DNA of 64,000 nucleotides from the NCBI GenBank assembly GCA_951812575.1, contig OX638322.1, positions 4,654,501 through 4,718,500 on the forward strand. The letters are read 5' to 3'. Positions within the stretch are counted from its first letter, which is position 1. Every line of letters starts with the position of its first letter. The position numbers and the translations under genes are program-made. Under the pieces are notes generated by a model. That model saw only the letters and a list, made by a program, of their open reading frames with translations. It was not told the DNA's origin and did not search any database. Positions 24,427 to 33,958 of the stretch are shown here, piece after piece. This DNA is from Candidatus Binatia bacterium. GTDB taxonomy: Bacteria > Desulfobacterota > Binatia > Bin18.

Positions 24427-25763
24427 CACGCTCTGCAACGAAAGCTCCGGTTCCGCTGCTCTCCACAACAGACGCGGCCTGCCAGCGTCACCTCGACAAG
24501 CTGCTGTCGCGTGGTGAGAGCGCCAGCGCTCAGGTTGAAACCGCGGTTCGCTCCATTCTGCGCGATATTCGCAAGCGTGGCGACCGCGCACTGATGGCCC
24601 TCACCAAAAAATTCGATCAGGTGTCGCTCTCGTCTCACGAACTGGGTGCGACCCAGGACGAGATGGAGCATGCGCTCAAGAGCCTGTCAGCACCCATCAG
24701 AAAGGCGCTACGGGCCGCGGCTCAACGCATCCGTCGCTTTCACCGCAAACAGCGTCAGTCATCATGGACCTACCGCGACGAGCTTGGGGTCACTCTGGGT
24801 CAAAAAATAGCGCCGCTTGAACGGGTCGGAGTGTATGTTCCCGGCGGCACCGCGGCCTATCCGTCTTCGGTGCTCATGAATGTGATTCCGGCCAAAGTTG
24901 CCGGGGTCAAAGAGGTCATCGTAGTCTCTCCACCGTCTCCCGAAGGGGATAACTCCGCCCTGCTGGCTGCGGCTCACATTGCGGGAGCGGACGCCTTTTT
25001 TCGGGTCGGCGGAGCCCAGGCTGTAGCCGCCCTGGCATACGGCACCCAAACGATTCCGCGCGTCGATAAAATCGTCGGACCGGGCAATATCTATGTCGCC
25101 ACAGCCAAACGGCTCGTCTTTGGCCGGGTTGATATCGATATGATTGCCGGGCCGAGTGAGATTCTTGTGATCGCCGACCAGACCGCCAAGCCCGACTATA
25201 TTGCGGCCGATATGCTCTCCCAGGCGGAACATGACATACTGGCCGCCCCGTTGTGTCTGACGACATCCCGACGCCTGGGACAGGCGGTCGTCCACGAACT
25301 CGCCGAACAACTCGCCCAGCTTCCCCGGCGCACCATCGCCTCGGCCTCCTTACGTCGCTTCGGCGCGGTCATTATCGCCCGGCATCGTCAGGAAGTCGTG
25401 GAACTGGCCAATGCGATTGCGCCTGAACATCTGGAGTTGGCCGTCAAAGACCCGCAGACCTGGGTCAAGGATATTCGGCACACCGGAGCGATTTTTCTGG
25501 GCCATCTTTCGACCGAACCGTTTGGCGATTATATCGCCGGACCCAATCACGTGCTGCCGACCGGCGGAACCGCCCGGTTTTCCTCGCCCCTGGGCGTCTA
25601 CGATTTCTTGAAACGCACCAGTGTCATACGGGCGTCGTCGCGGGCACTGTCTACCTTGGGCCCCGAAGTGGTGCGGCTGGCCGAGCTTGAGGGACTTGAG
25701 GCCCACGCGCGGGCCGTGCAATATCGTTTAGACGGAGGCAGGCATGGCCGCACGCAAAGCTGA
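24423..25763 (+). CDS. hisD: Histidinol dehydrogenase
   Basis: 446 residues. It oxidises L-histidinol to histidine in two NAD-dependent steps. Visible: PGGTAAYPSSVLMN, KIVGPGNIYVATAKR, IDMIAGPSEILVIAD, the Zn-binding SQAEHD region, APEHLEL with the catalytic Glu/His, and GPNHVLPTGGTARFSS. The start overlaps murA by four bases and the end overlaps hisB by 20, so the three are translationally coupled. Confidence 0.97.
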   Translation: MTRSATKAPVPLLSTTDAACQRHLDKLLSRGESASAQVETAVRSILRDIRKRGDRALMALTKKFDQVSLSSHELGATQDEMEHALKSLSAPIRKALRAAAQRIRRFHRKQRQSSWTYRDELGVTLGQKIAPLERVGVYVPGGTAAYPSSVLMNVIPAKVAGVKEVIVVSPPSPEGDNSALLAAAHIAGADAFFRVGGAQAVAALAYGTQTIPRVDKIVGPGNIYVATAKRLVFGRVDIDMIAGPSEILVIADQTAKPDYIAADMLSQAEHDILAAPLCLTTSRRLGQAVVHELAEQLAQLPRRTIASASLRRFGAVIIARHRQEVVELANAIAPEHLELAVKDPQTWVKDIRHTGAIFLGHLSTEPFGDYIAGPNHVLPTGGTARFSSPLGVYDFLKRTSVIRASSRALSTLGPEVVRLAELEGLEAHARAVQYRLDGGRHGRTQS

Positions 25764-26334
25764 CGTTCAGCGAAAGACCAATGAAACCGATATCCACCTG
25801 AGCATCCAACTCGAAGGCGAAGGGCAGTACGAGGTCTCGACCGGGGTTCCCTTTCTTGACCATATGCTGGAACTCTTTGCCCGGCACGGATTCTTTAATC
25901 TCAGCGTGCAGGCCAGCGGTGATATTGCCATAGACGATCACCATACGGTTGAAGATGTCGGGCTGGCGCTCGGCCAGGCATTACGCGAAGCCCTGGGCGA
26001 CAAACACGGCATCCGCCGCTTCGGCGCAGCCAGCGTGCCGCTGGACGAGGCCCTGGTCGAGTGTGTGGTTGACCTGAGTGGGCGGCCCTTTCTGGCCTAT
26101 AATCTGGATATTCGACAGGAACGGGTAGGAAATTTCTCAACGGAGCTGATCCACGACTTCTTTTTGGCCCTGACAAATCAGGTCGGTATGAATCTGCACC
26201 TGAATATGACTCAGGGCCGCAACCCCCATCACATTATCGAAGCGGGCTTCAAAGCCTTTGCCCGGGCGCTCAGCAGCGCGGTTGAGCATGATCCACGGGT
26301 TCAAGGTGTCTTATCCACAAAAGGCTCCCTGTAA
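25744..26334 (+). CDS. hisB: Imidazoleglycerol-phosphate dehydratase
   Basis: 196 residues, the stand-alone dehydratase without the phosphatase domain of enterobacterial HisB. Metal-binding motifs: FLDHMLELFARHGFF, DDHHTVEDVG, and HHIIEAGFKAFARAL near the end. It removes water from imidazoleglycerol phosphate, dependent on Mn2+. It overlaps hisD by 20 bases. The next his gene (hisH) is 6.2 kb away because a catabolic island intervenes. Confidence 0.97.
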   Translation: MAARKADVQRKTNETDIHLSIQLEGEGQYEVSTGVPFLDHMLELFARHGFFNLSVQASGDIAIDDHHTVEDVGLALGQALREALGDKHGIRRFGAASVPLDEALVECVVDLSGRPFLAYNLDIRQERVGNFSTELIHDFFLALTNQVGMNLHLNMTQGRNPHHIIEAGFKAFARALSSAVEHDPRVQGVLSTKGSL

Positions 26335-26341
26335 AGACGAA

Positions 26342-26360
26342 GAGGCACGTGGCGTGCCTC
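26342..26360 (+). terminator. Hairpin after hisB
   Basis: GAGGCACG / CGTGCCTC, 8 bp, with a TGG loop, eight bases after the hisB stop and before the Rieske gene. The following TGTGTTG is only weakly T-rich, so termination is possible but not certain. Confidence 0.45.
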
Positions 26361-26391
26361 TGTGTTGAAAGAGTATCTCAAGAGAGACGGC

Positions 26392-27609
26392 ATGGAAGAC
26401 CCCCAATCAATTCGCGCGCAGATCAGGTACGAAACCGATCGGAAAGGTCCACCGGAGGGCTTCCCGCAATTCCCCGACTTACCGGGAAAACGGTACACCG
26501 ATCCCCGGTTTTATGAGTTGGAGAAGCAGCATCTGTGGCGCAAAGCGTGGCTGTTTGCCGGGCATCTGGATGAGATTCCGGAGCCGGGGTGTTTCAAGCT
26601 GTGGGAAACAGCCGGCCAGCCGGTCGTCATTCTCCACACCCGGACCGGCGAGGTCCGGGCGTATTATAATACCTGCCGCCACCGCGGCGCCCCACTCGTC
26701 CGCGAGGCCACAGGCAAAGCCGACCGCTTCACCTGTGGGTATCACGGCTGGACCTATAATCATGACGGCGAGCTGCTGAATCTCCGCGATAAGCGTGACT
26801 TCGTCGATCTCGATTTCTCTTGTCGGTCTCTGCATTCAGTCCGTCTCGAACGCCTGGGCAAGTTTCTGTTCGCGAACTTTGACCCGGACGCCCGTCCACT
26901 AACGCAAGAGTTGGCACCGCTGCTCCCGCAGTGGGAGCAGTTTCAGTTCGACCGCCTGCGTTTTGTCCACAAAGACACCTTCACCCTGCACTGCAACTGG
27001 AAAATCGCCATGGAATCCAACATGGAGGTCTACCATGTCCGCTCGATTCATCCGCAGACCGTTTCGCCGATGCTGGACCATCGCGGCAATGTGAATACGC
27101 TCTACCCAGGTGGACATGGGCGCATGATTGCGCCACTCACCGTACAGAACCATACGGAGACGGCCACAATCGTCGATGATCGGCCGGATATTGAAACCGT
27201 GGGAGAGATCCCACGGACCTGTATTCTGTCTTTTAATATCGTGCCCAATCTTGTCTCGCCCATGAACGAAAAGGGGCTACCGATTTTTGCCTTCTGGCCG
27301 ACCAGCATCAACGCCACAACGCTAGAGCTGTGGTGGTTTGGAGAGGATTGGGGAGAGGCCCCCAAACCGAGCAGTTGGGACACCTATATCGACTATTTCA
27401 ATATGATTGTTGCCGAAGATACGCAGTTTGGTAACGGCATTCAGAAAGGAGTCGAGTCCTATGCTTTTGGTGGTGTCCCGCTGAACTATCAAGAAGCCCG
27501 CCTGTATCACTGGCATCAAGCGGTCGATGCCATCATCGGGATCGAGCGTATTCCAGCCGAACTCCGCGTTGCGCCTGTCATTGAGCCGAACTGGATTGCC
27601 CATACCTGA
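26392..27609 (+). CDS. Rieske non-haem iron oxygenase, alpha subunit
   Basis: 405 residues. Rieske 2Fe-2S ligands are C-x-H in CRHRGAP (about residue 97) and C-x2-H in CGYHGWTYN. The mononuclear iron site is in ESNMEVYHVRSIHP (two His) plus a candidate Asp in VAEDTQFGNGIQKG. The family hydroxylates aromatics, amines or steroids, using electrons from a separate reductase, which is not encoded nearby. ATG 26392 is preferred over an in-frame TTG at 26362 because the domain begins after it. It is the only plus-strand gene of the island that splits the his genes. Confidence 0.9.
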   Translation: MEDPQSIRAQIRYETDRKGPPEGFPQFPDLPGKRYTDPRFYELEKQHLWRKAWLFAGHLDEIPEPGCFKLWETAGQPVVILHTRTGEVRAYYNTCRHRGAPLVREATGKADRFTCGYHGWTYNHDGELLNLRDKRDFVDLDFSCRSLHSVRLERLGKFLFANFDPDARPLTQELAPLLPQWEQFQFDRLRFVHKDTFTLHCNWKIAMESNMEVYHVRSIHPQTVSPMLDHRGNVNTLYPGGHGRMIAPLTVQNHTETATIVDDRPDIETVGEIPRTCILSFNIVPNLVSPMNEKGLPIFAFWPTSINATTLELWWFGEDWGEAPKPSSWDTYIDYFNMIVAEDTQFGNGIQKGVESYAFGGVPLNYQEARLYHWHQAVDAIIGIERIPAELRVAPVIEPNWIAHT

Positions 27610-27681
27610 GAAAACCAGGTGAGGTTTTTGATTCCCTCTCTCGGCTGGGCCCTCAACGGCCTCTTGGCCTAAGGCCGAGTG

Positions 27682-28557
27682 TCACACTTCAGCAAGTATC
27701 ATCGCTGCACAATTTGGATAGCTGAGTCCATCGGTCCGTTCACTACAGTACAGAGCGTCTGCCTCTTCCGCCTCGACACTTCGCGCCATCGTAAAACCAC
27801 ATGCCAACAGCTGTTTCTTGAGTGCTGCGGGATCCGAATAACTCTTAAATGGTTCCAGCTCGCGGTGCGGTGAGTCTTGTAGCAGTTTCCCGACACGCTC
27901 GCCGATTTCACTCCAGCTCGTATCCGGAGTCAGGAAGTCGGTGGCGAGTTGTGTCCCGGCTGGACAGCTCCCTACGACGCGAGCGGTCTGAAGGACGTGT
28001 TCAATGGTGAGGTATGGCTGAACGCCAAGCCAGACAAAGAAAGCAGGTTTGTCTGGCTGAAACCCATACTCCGCGAGCGTTGGTAACAGTAAATCCGGTC
28101 TCTCGGCAAAGTCCATCTCGACGAAGTGCAAGTTGTTGTCGACCGGTAAACCAGCATCGGCAAAAAGGCCGCGGACCCATCTCGACGTGTCAGGATGATC
28201 TACGGCAAAGACCGGAACATCGGTCTCGGAGGCGAGTGACAGATCCAAGCCGGCTCCGAGGAGCACAATCTGTTCGAGGCCGCTCTCGAAAAACGCATCT
28301 CTCGTAAAGCGCGAGCGCAGTACGGTGAACATGCGCAGACTTGCAGCGACCCGCACAGCGTACTGCGGGTCGCCATATCGTACCGCTGTGGCCTGCTGTC
28401 CTTGAAGAGCCGTTGCTAACGCCTGCCGGTCGAGCTTCAGCAGCGGCTGCACAACAGGATCGACGAAGATACATGGTTCCGGATCCAGAACCATGTGGAT
28501 AGCACGCAATACGGCTGAAAATTCTGCCGTGGCACTTCTGTGCCCTCGCTGCATCAT
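27682..28557 (-). CDS. SAM-dependent methyltransferase, TIGR00027/LCMT-like
   Basis: 291 residues. AGGAGG precedes two adjacent ATG codons (28557, 28554). The fold resembles leucine carboxyl methyltransferase-type enzymes (TIGR00027): QIVLLGAGLDLSLA binds SAM, FAVDHPDTSRWV carries the acidic ribose contact, and AFFVWLGVQPYLT follows. Members methylate small carboxylates or polyketide-type acids, and the substrate here is unknown. It is the last gene of a five-gene minus-strand operon (LLM, amidohydrolase, YghU, crotonase, this gene). Confidence 0.85.
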   Translation of the reverse strand: MMQRGHRSATAEFSAVLRAIHMVLDPEPCIFVDPVVQPLLKLDRQALATALQGQQATAVRYGDPQYAVRVAASLRMFTVLRSRFTRDAFFESGLEQIVLLGAGLDLSLASETDVPVFAVDHPDTSRWVRGLFADAGLPVDNNLHFVEMDFAERPDLLLPTLAEYGFQPDKPAFFVWLGVQPYLTIEHVLQTARVVGSCPAGTQLATDFLTPDTSWSEIGERVGKLLQDSPHRELEPFKSYSDPAALKKQLLACGFTMARSVEAEEADALYCSERTDGLSYPNCAAMILAEV

Positions 28558-28586
28558 GGCCCTCCTGAGGACCTGAGTTGCGTGAG

Positions 28587-29420
28587 TCACTCCGGCTTGT
28601 TGAGGTGCATACCGAGCAGCTCATGTGCAATATGGAACCCCAAATCCTGCACCAGCCGCTGCTTCCACTGTCGCCGCAGCACCGCGCTCGTCATACGCCG
28701 GATGGCACGCGGCTTCTGCATAACCTTTTCGGCAATCTCCCAGGCCCGTGGCAGCAGCTGGTCGAGCGGCAGCACCTCGTTGACGAGGCCCAGTTCCTTG
28801 GCCATCTGCGCGTCGATCGTGTCGCTGGTGTACAGAAAGTACGCGGCGCGCTTCAGCCCCATCAACTCTTGGAACGTCAAGCCCTGGCCGTCTCCCGGTA
28901 CCAGGTTAAACTTGAAGTGCGGATCGAACAGCTCGGCGTGCTCCGCGCACAGCGTAATGTCGCATAGCAGGGCGAATTCCGTGTGCAAACCTGAGCCGTT
29001 GATGCAGGCAATCGTGGGAATATCGATATTGAAGATGAAGGCCTCCAGCAGCTTGGTCGCGTCCGCGTAGAGCTGATCGTAGAACACATCTGCGGGCATC
29101 TCATGGAAGGGCAGTTTGGACATTTCCGGGTCAAACCCGGCGATCCACTTGTCCCCCGTGCCGCTGAAGATCAGCACCTCGTTGTCGGGGTCGTTGCCGA
29201 TGTCGAGCCACAGCTGAGACCAGGCGTTATGAATCGGCAGGCCGTAAATGACGGGTCCGCCCTCGGTGTGCATATGCACCTGGAGGATGCCGTTGCGGCG
29301 CTCCATGTTAAAATATGTGGCGTATTTCTCCTGGTAGTCCTCGAACCGCGGCCGGCTCACAAACCCCAGGCGTTGTTCCCGTGCGCGCGCGTTCGGCCGT
29401 TCGTCGGTATTCGTACTCAT
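28587..29420 (-). CDS. Enoyl-CoA hydratase/isomerase (crotonase) family protein
   Basis: 277 residues, ATG 29420 behind AAAGGAGGAG. Crotonase fold: LIFSGTGDKWIAGFDPE forms the first oxyanion region, then IACINGSGLHTEFALLCDIT, where most members have NG-A-GGG-EL. Neither Glu of the classical hydratase pair is obvious, so a C-C hydrolase or other crotonase chemistry is possible. It lies within the minus-strand catabolic operon between the YghU and methyltransferase genes. Confidence 0.82.
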   Translation of the reverse strand: MSTNTDERPNARAREQRLGFVSRPRFEDYQEKYATYFNMERRNGILQVHMHTEGGPVIYGLPIHNAWSQLWLDIGNDPDNEVLIFSGTGDKWIAGFDPEMSKLPFHEMPADVFYDQLYADATKLLEAFIFNIDIPTIACINGSGLHTEFALLCDITLCAEHAELFDPHFKFNLVPGDGQGLTFQELMGLKRAAYFLYTSDTIDAQMAKELGLVNEVLPLDQLLPRAWEIAEKVMQKPRAIRRMTSAVLRRQWKQRLVQDLGFHIAHELLGMHLNKPE

Positions 29421-29509
29421 GCGTCTCTCCTCCTTTTTCCAGGTTCGCTTCCCTGAGGACGGGTGTGGGTGCCCTCTCCCCCAGGGCACCCTTGAGTAGC
29501 GATGTGGTA

Positions 29510-30364
29510 TTAGCTGGCCGGCCTGTCAAAATCGCTGGCGCTGTGTCGTTCGATGAGCCGCTCTTCCTCCGGTCCCCAGGACTTATTCACGCGTCGGCCG
29601 CGTTGGACGGCGGGCCGGGCTTCAATTTCCTTCGTCCATCGGATCACATTCGTGTACGATTTAACGTCAAGAAACTCGGCGGCTTCATAGATATTCTGTC
29701 CTACTAGGGCACCATACCAGGCGTAGTTCGCGATGTCCGCGATGGTGTACTCGTCACCACACAAATACTGATGGTCGCCGAGATGGCGATTCAACACATC
29801 GAGGAGGCGTTTCGTCTCCATGGCGAATCGATTGATGGGATACTCGAACCTTTCCGGCGCGTAGGCATAAAAATGCCCGAACCCGCCGCCTATGTAGGGA
29901 GCGCTGCCCATCTGAAAGAACAGCCACGACAAACACTCTGCACGGGCCGAAGGCTCGGTCGGCAGGAAAGCACCAAACTTTTCCGCCAGATAGACGAGCA
30001 TGGCACCGGACTCAAAGACTCGGGTCGGGGGAGTGGTGCTGCGGTCAAGGAGCGCCGGGATTTTGGAATTGGGGTTGATCGCCACAAAACCGCTGCCGAA
30101 CTGCTCACCCTCACTGATGTCGATCAGGTAGGCATCGTACTCGGCCGCCTTGATCCCACGTTCGAGCAGTTCCTCCAGCAGGACGGTCACCTTGACGCCA
30201 TTGGGCGTGGCAAGCGAATAGAGTTGCAGGTCGTGTTCGCCGACCGGCAGTTCTTTGTCGTGCGTCGCGCCTGAGATAGGTCTGTTGATGTTTGCAAAAC
30301 GACCACCACTTTCCTTGTCCCACTGCCAGACTTTCGGCGGTGTGTATGTATTGTTTTCTGCCAT
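29510..30364 (-). CDS. yghU: Glutathione-dependent disulfide-bond oxidoreductase, YghU-type
   Basis: 284 residues, ATG 30364 behind AAAAGGAG. It resembles E. coli YghU closely over its length: LQLYSLATPNGVKVTVLLEE, FGSGFVAINPNSKIPALLD, RVFESGAMLVYLAEKFGAFL, GGGFGHFYAYAPER and the tail RHSASDFD. YghU (nu-class GST) reduces disulfides and organic peroxides with two bound glutathione molecules, TPNG at the N-terminal helix being the active site. Cytosolic. In this operon it could handle electrophiles or peroxides made by the oxygenases. Confidence 0.92.
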   Translation of the reverse strand: MAENNTYTPPKVWQWDKESGGRFANINRPISGATHDKELPVGEHDLQLYSLATPNGVKVTVLLEELLERGIKAAEYDAYLIDISEGEQFGSGFVAINPNSKIPALLDRSTTPPTRVFESGAMLVYLAEKFGAFLPTEPSARAECLSWLFFQMGSAPYIGGGFGHFYAYAPERFEYPINRFAMETKRLLDVLNRHLGDHQYLCGDEYTIADIANYAWYGALVGQNIYEAAEFLDVKSYTNVIRWTKEIEARPAVQRGRRVNKSWGPEEERLIERHSASDFDRPAS

Positions 30365-30416
30365 ATCTTCTCCTTTTCTTTGGAATGGTTTTCCAGAGCA
30401 TGCGTAATGGGGCGGA

Positions 30417-31283
30417 TCAGCGCGCAACTGTGGGCGACCAGTTATAGATGCGGGCGAGGCTGCCGCCCATGAGCGCGGCCCGCTCGGGGTCTGACAACTG
30501 GTCGGTGACCCGGAACGCCTCGACACCCTGCTCGTAGGTCAGCAACCCGACTGCCCGGGTCCAGTCCGTGCCCCACAGGCAGCGCTCAAAGCCGTACGCC
30601 TCGAAGATCTGTTCCAGGGGCTCCCAAATGTCGGCGTAGGGGAAGGGTTCGTGCGACAGGGTGCACGCCCCGGAAATCTTGATGGCGACATTATCGTGCT
30701 CGGCCAGGGCGATGACCTTGCCGAGATCAGCAAAGGGCTCTGGCGGAGCAGGGGGCTCGAAGGGTTGGCGCAGACCCACGTGGTCCACGACCACCTGAGC
30801 GTTTGGGTTTCTGCGCGCCAGTTCACCCAAGAGCGGGAGTTTTCCCCAACACAGCACGTTCACCGGCAGGCCGTGCCGTGCGCCAGCCGCCAATATCCGA
30901 TTCAGCCCCGGATCGTCGGCCGTTGGGTCACCCATCAGCATGATGCGCGCTCCGACCACGCCCGGCGTTGCCGCCCATTCGGCAATCTCGTCGCTGACGG
31001 TTTCTACCCGAGGATCGAACGGTTTGATCAGGCCGAACCGGCCGGGATGCTTGGCATACACTTCGAGCGCATAACTCGCATCGAAGCGGTACATGGTCCA
31101 CGGCGAGACCAACAGGGCTCCGTCGACGCCAACGGCATCCATCGCTGCAACCATGTCATCACCCGTGACCTCGGATGGGCCGGACAATGTCCTGCTCCAC
31201 GGCCGCTCCGGGCGGTCACGCTCATAGGCATGGACCTGCGAGTCGATCATCGGGGTTGGGTCAGTTGGCGAAGCGACCGCCAT
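30417..31283 (-). CDS. Amidohydrolase family 2 protein
   Basis: 288 residues. TIM-barrel metal-dependent hydrolase of the PF04909 type: IDSQVHAYERD near the N-terminus (first His of the usual H-x-H is Gln), VVDHVGLRQPF with the central His, and RCLWGTDWTRA with the catalytic Asp. These enzymes hydrolyse lactones or decarboxylate aromatic ring-cleavage products (ACMSD/LigI/LigY group). It starts 11 bases after the LLM stop, clearly co-transcribed. The substrate may be a lactone produced by the neighbouring oxygenase, by inference. Confidence 0.85.
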   Translation of the reverse strand: MAVASPTDPTPMIDSQVHAYERDRPERPWSRTLSGPSEVTGDDMVAAMDAVGVDGALLVSPWTMYRFDASYALEVYAKHPGRFGLIKPFDPRVETVSDEIAEWAATPGVVGARIMLMGDPTADDPGLNRILAAGARHGLPVNVLCWGKLPLLGELARRNPNAQVVVDHVGLRQPFEPPAPPEPFADLGKVIALAEHDNVAIKISGACTLSHEPFPYADIWEPLEQIFEAYGFERCLWGTDWTRAVGLLTYEQGVEAFRVTDQLSDPERAALMGGSLARIYNWSPTVAR

Positions 31284-31294
31284 TCTTTTTGTTC

Positions 31295-32371
31295 CTACGC
31301 GTCTGCAAAGTGGGGCAACACGTCTTCAACCAGCATGCGCTGTGAGTTTTCCCAGGCTTCGTTGTTTTCGGACTGATCGAAGGTCAGGGCCAGCAGGCAA
31401 CCGAAGCCGCCGGTCTGTTCGTACATATCGCCCAGCTTTTGGGTCACGGTTTGGGGTGAGCCGACCAGCCATACATAGTCGGCCAGGTATTCCAAAGTCA
31501 CGTCGGAATCCGGGACTTCGGGATGGTGCTTGAACAAGCTCATCATATCGAACGACTTGAAGAGCGGCAGCAGATACTCGCCCCACACCCGGCCCAGCAT
31601 ACCGTTCAGGGCCTGCTCGCGGGCCTCTTGATCGGTCTCGGCAATATAGACCTCGCGCGAGATGCGCCAGTCGCTGCGGGATGGCGTGACGCCGGAGCGC
31701 TCGGCACCTTCGACCACCGCCTGCCAATGGGTGGTGAGATAGCTGTTGCTCAGGGCAATGCTGAGGGGCAGGAAGCCATTCTCGCCGGCGAATTTCAGCG
31801 TGTCCGAGCCGGGGGTGAGGCCGGCGATACCGATGGGCGGGTGGGGTTGTTGAAAGGGCCTGAGGTGAAACTTGAGGCTGTCGAGCATGGTGTCAATCCG
31901 GTTGAACGACCAGAACTCGCCCTGATATTCAAACGGCTCTTCGCTCTGCCACAGCCGGAGCATGATGTTGAGCGCCTCCAGCGTCATGCGCCGATTTTCT
32001 CCGGCCGCACCGTCCACATTGAACAGCTTCCAGTCGCTCGGCAGGCCGCTCGTTCCGACCCCCAGCATGAAACGGCCCTGGGCCATATGATCCAGAAAAG
32101 CCACCCGGTGGGCCAGCTCAACCGGATGATGATACGGCAGAAGATGAGCACCGGGACAGAGTTTTATCCGCTGGGTGCGCAGGAGTGCCTGGGCAATGAG
32201 CAAGTCCGGAGCGGGGTTGGGTTCCCAGGGGGCGGTAAAATGCTCGCCTATCCATGCCTCGTGAAAGCCGACGCGATCGACAAATTCCAGGTGTTGCAGG
32301 TCCCACTCATGGCCCTCGTATAAACCTCTTTCGGGTGGGTGTGAGGGCATCATAAAGACTCCGGCTTTCAT
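31295..32371 (-). CDS. LLM class flavin-dependent oxidoreductase
   Basis: 358 residues, first gene of the minus-strand operon, AAGGAGG site. Luciferase-like barrel: MKAGVFMMPSHPPERG, EAWIGEHFTAPWEP (EH flavin contact), LCPGAHLLPYHHPVELAHR, GRFMLGVGTSGLPSDW and HPPIGIAGLTPGSD. This is closest in layout to alkane/limonene-type FMNH2-dependent monooxygenases, which take reduced flavin from a separate reductase. Together with the amidohydrolase, YghU, crotonase and methyltransferase it suggests a degradation pathway for a cyclic or branched compound. Confidence 0.87.
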   Translation of the reverse strand: MKAGVFMMPSHPPERGLYEGHEWDLQHLEFVDRVGFHEAWIGEHFTAPWEPNPAPDLLIAQALLRTQRIKLCPGAHLLPYHHPVELAHRVAFLDHMAQGRFMLGVGTSGLPSDWKLFNVDGAAGENRRMTLEALNIMLRLWQSEEPFEYQGEFWSFNRIDTMLDSLKFHLRPFQQPHPPIGIAGLTPGSDTLKFAGENGFLPLSIALSNSYLTTHWQAVVEGAERSGVTPSRSDWRISREVYIAETDQEAREQALNGMLGRVWGEYLLPLFKSFDMMSLFKHHPEVPDSDVTLEYLADYVWLVGSPQTVTQKLGDMYEQTGGFGCLLALTFDQSENNEAWENSQRMLVEDVLPHFADA

Positions 32372-32534
32372 AGGCTTCCTCCTTCAGTCCCCGCTCCTGC
32401 GAGCTGTGAGAACACGTATCGGTTTTAGACTGGAGTCTCAAGGCCGGGATTTTTCCCCGGTGAATGTACGCTGGTCCAAGGCTGTGACTCTCCCTTGATT
32501 CCCGCTAGGTGGACCGCAATAATAGCCGTCCACT

Positions 32535-33206
32535 ATGATCGCGATTATTGATTACGGTATGGGCAATCTGCGGAGTGTCCAAAAGGGCTTTGAAAAGATG
32601 GGCCATGCGGCAACCGTCACCCGGGATGCGGCGCAGATTGAGGCTGCCGGCGGCGTTGTCCTGCCGGGGGTGGGCGCGTTTGGGGCCTGCATGGACGGCC
32701 TGGCCGAGTGCGGCCTGGTCGATACCGTCCACCGGGTGGTTGAGCGAGGCACGCCGTTTCTCGGCATCTGTGTGGGGATGCAGATTTTGTTTTCGGAGAG
32801 TGTCGAGTTTGGCCGGGTCCAGGGGCTGGATATTCTGAAAGGCAAGATCGTGCGATTTGATCCGGCCACCCTGGCCGGGCAGAAAATTCCACACATGGGC
32901 TGGAATCAGCTCAGCATCACACACCGCCCTCCCCATCTCAGCGGCGTGGCCGAGGGTGCGAGCGTGTATTTCGTGCATTCGTACTATCCGGTCCCGGATG
33001 ACCCCGCGATTATTGCCACGACCACGGAGTATGGGCGGCCGTTTGCCTCCAGCGTGTGGTCGGGGAATATTTTTGCCACACAGTTTCATCCGGAAAAAAG
33101 CCAGACGATTGGTCTGCAAATTCTGGCCAATTTCGGACAGCTCGTCTGCGAGCATCGCGCAGACAGCCCGCCCTGCGCCGCGTCTGTCTCCGTGTCGCCA
33201 TGCTGA
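32535..33206 (+). CDS. hisH: Imidazole glycerol phosphate synthase, glutaminase subunit
   Basis: 223 residues. Class I glutamine amidotransferase: MIAIIDYGMGNLRSVQKGF, oxyanion PGVGAFG, nucleophile Cys in FLGICVGMQILF, and the His-x-Glu pair in ATQFHPEKSQ. It supplies ammonia to HisF, encoded 2.3 kb downstream. The C-terminus is about 15 residues longer than usual (ending CAASVSVSPC). The end overlaps the hisA start by seven bases. Confidence 0.96.
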   Translation: MIAIIDYGMGNLRSVQKGFEKMGHAATVTRDAAQIEAAGGVVLPGVGAFGACMDGLAECGLVDTVHRVVERGTPFLGICVGMQILFSESVEFGRVQGLDILKGKIVRFDPATLAGQKIPHMGWNQLSITHRPPHLSGVAEGASVYFVHSYYPVPDDPAIIATTTEYGRPFASSVWSGNIFATQFHPEKSQTIGLQILANFGQLVCEHRADSPPCAASVSVSPC

Positions 33207-33931
33207 TTATTCCGGCCATTGACCTGAAAGCCGGACAGTGCGTCCGCCTCTACCAGGGGGATATGGACCAGGCCACAGTCTACTCGGACGACCCGGTTGA
33301 CACCGCGCTGCGCTGGCAACGGGAAGGAGCCCAGCGGCTGCACGTGGTGGACCTTGACGCTGCGGTTAGCGGTACCGCAGTCAATACCAGCGCCATTGAA
33401 CGCATCTGTCAGGCCCTGAGCATTCCGGTTCAGGTCGGAGGCGGTATTCGCAGTCTAGCCACGCTCGAACGCCTCCTGTCTCTCGGTGTCAGTCGCGCGA
33501 TTCTGGGGACGGTAGCCCATCGTCAGCCGGCTCTGGTGGCGAAAGCCTGCACCACGTTCCCCGGTCGCATTACGGTCGGCATTGACGCCCGGGCCGGGCG
33601 GGTTGCCGTGCAAGGCTGGACGGAAACGACCGACCTGGAGGCCACGGACTTGGCGCTCCGCTGTCAGGACCAGGGGGTGAGTGAAATCGTCTATACGGAT
33701 ATCAGCCGCGACGGGACCCAGCAGGGTGTGAATCATGAGGCGACAGGCGCTCTTGCCGAGGCGGTCTCCGTCCCTGTCATTGCCTCGGGCGGGGTGGCGA
33801 GTACCGCCGACATTCAACGTCTCCTGCCTTTTGAATCATCTGGGGTTATGGGGGTAATTATCGGGCGGGCGCTCTATACCGGCGGGGTGCGGTTGGAGGA
33901 GGCGATTCGGCTGGGTGCCTCCCAGGTATAA
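33200..33931 (+). CDS. hisA: Phosphoribosylformimino-5-aminoimidazole carboxamide ribotide isomerase
   Basis: 243 residues from ATG 33200, which overlaps the hisH stop. A (beta-alpha)8 barrel with the twin phosphate sites: the Asp of LIIPAIDLKAGQCVRL, VGGGIRSLATLERLL, and the catalytic Asp in VYTDISRDGTQQGVN. It opens the ribose of ProFAR to PRFAR. It is followed by a small hairpin (CGCCAC / GTGGCG at 33934-33948) before the convergent CBS gene. Confidence 0.95.
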   Translation: MLIIPAIDLKAGQCVRLYQGDMDQATVYSDDPVDTALRWQREGAQRLHVVDLDAAVSGTAVNTSAIERICQALSIPVQVGGGIRSLATLERLLSLGVSRAILGTVAHRQPALVAKACTTFPGRITVGIDARAGRVAVQGWTETTDLEATDLALRCQDQGVSEIVYTDISRDGTQQGVNHEATGALAEAVSVPVIASGGVASTADIQRLLPFESSGVMGVIIGRALYTGGVRLEEAIRLGASQV

Positions 33932-33958
33932 GACGCCACCTTGTGGCGGCCCGTGCGC

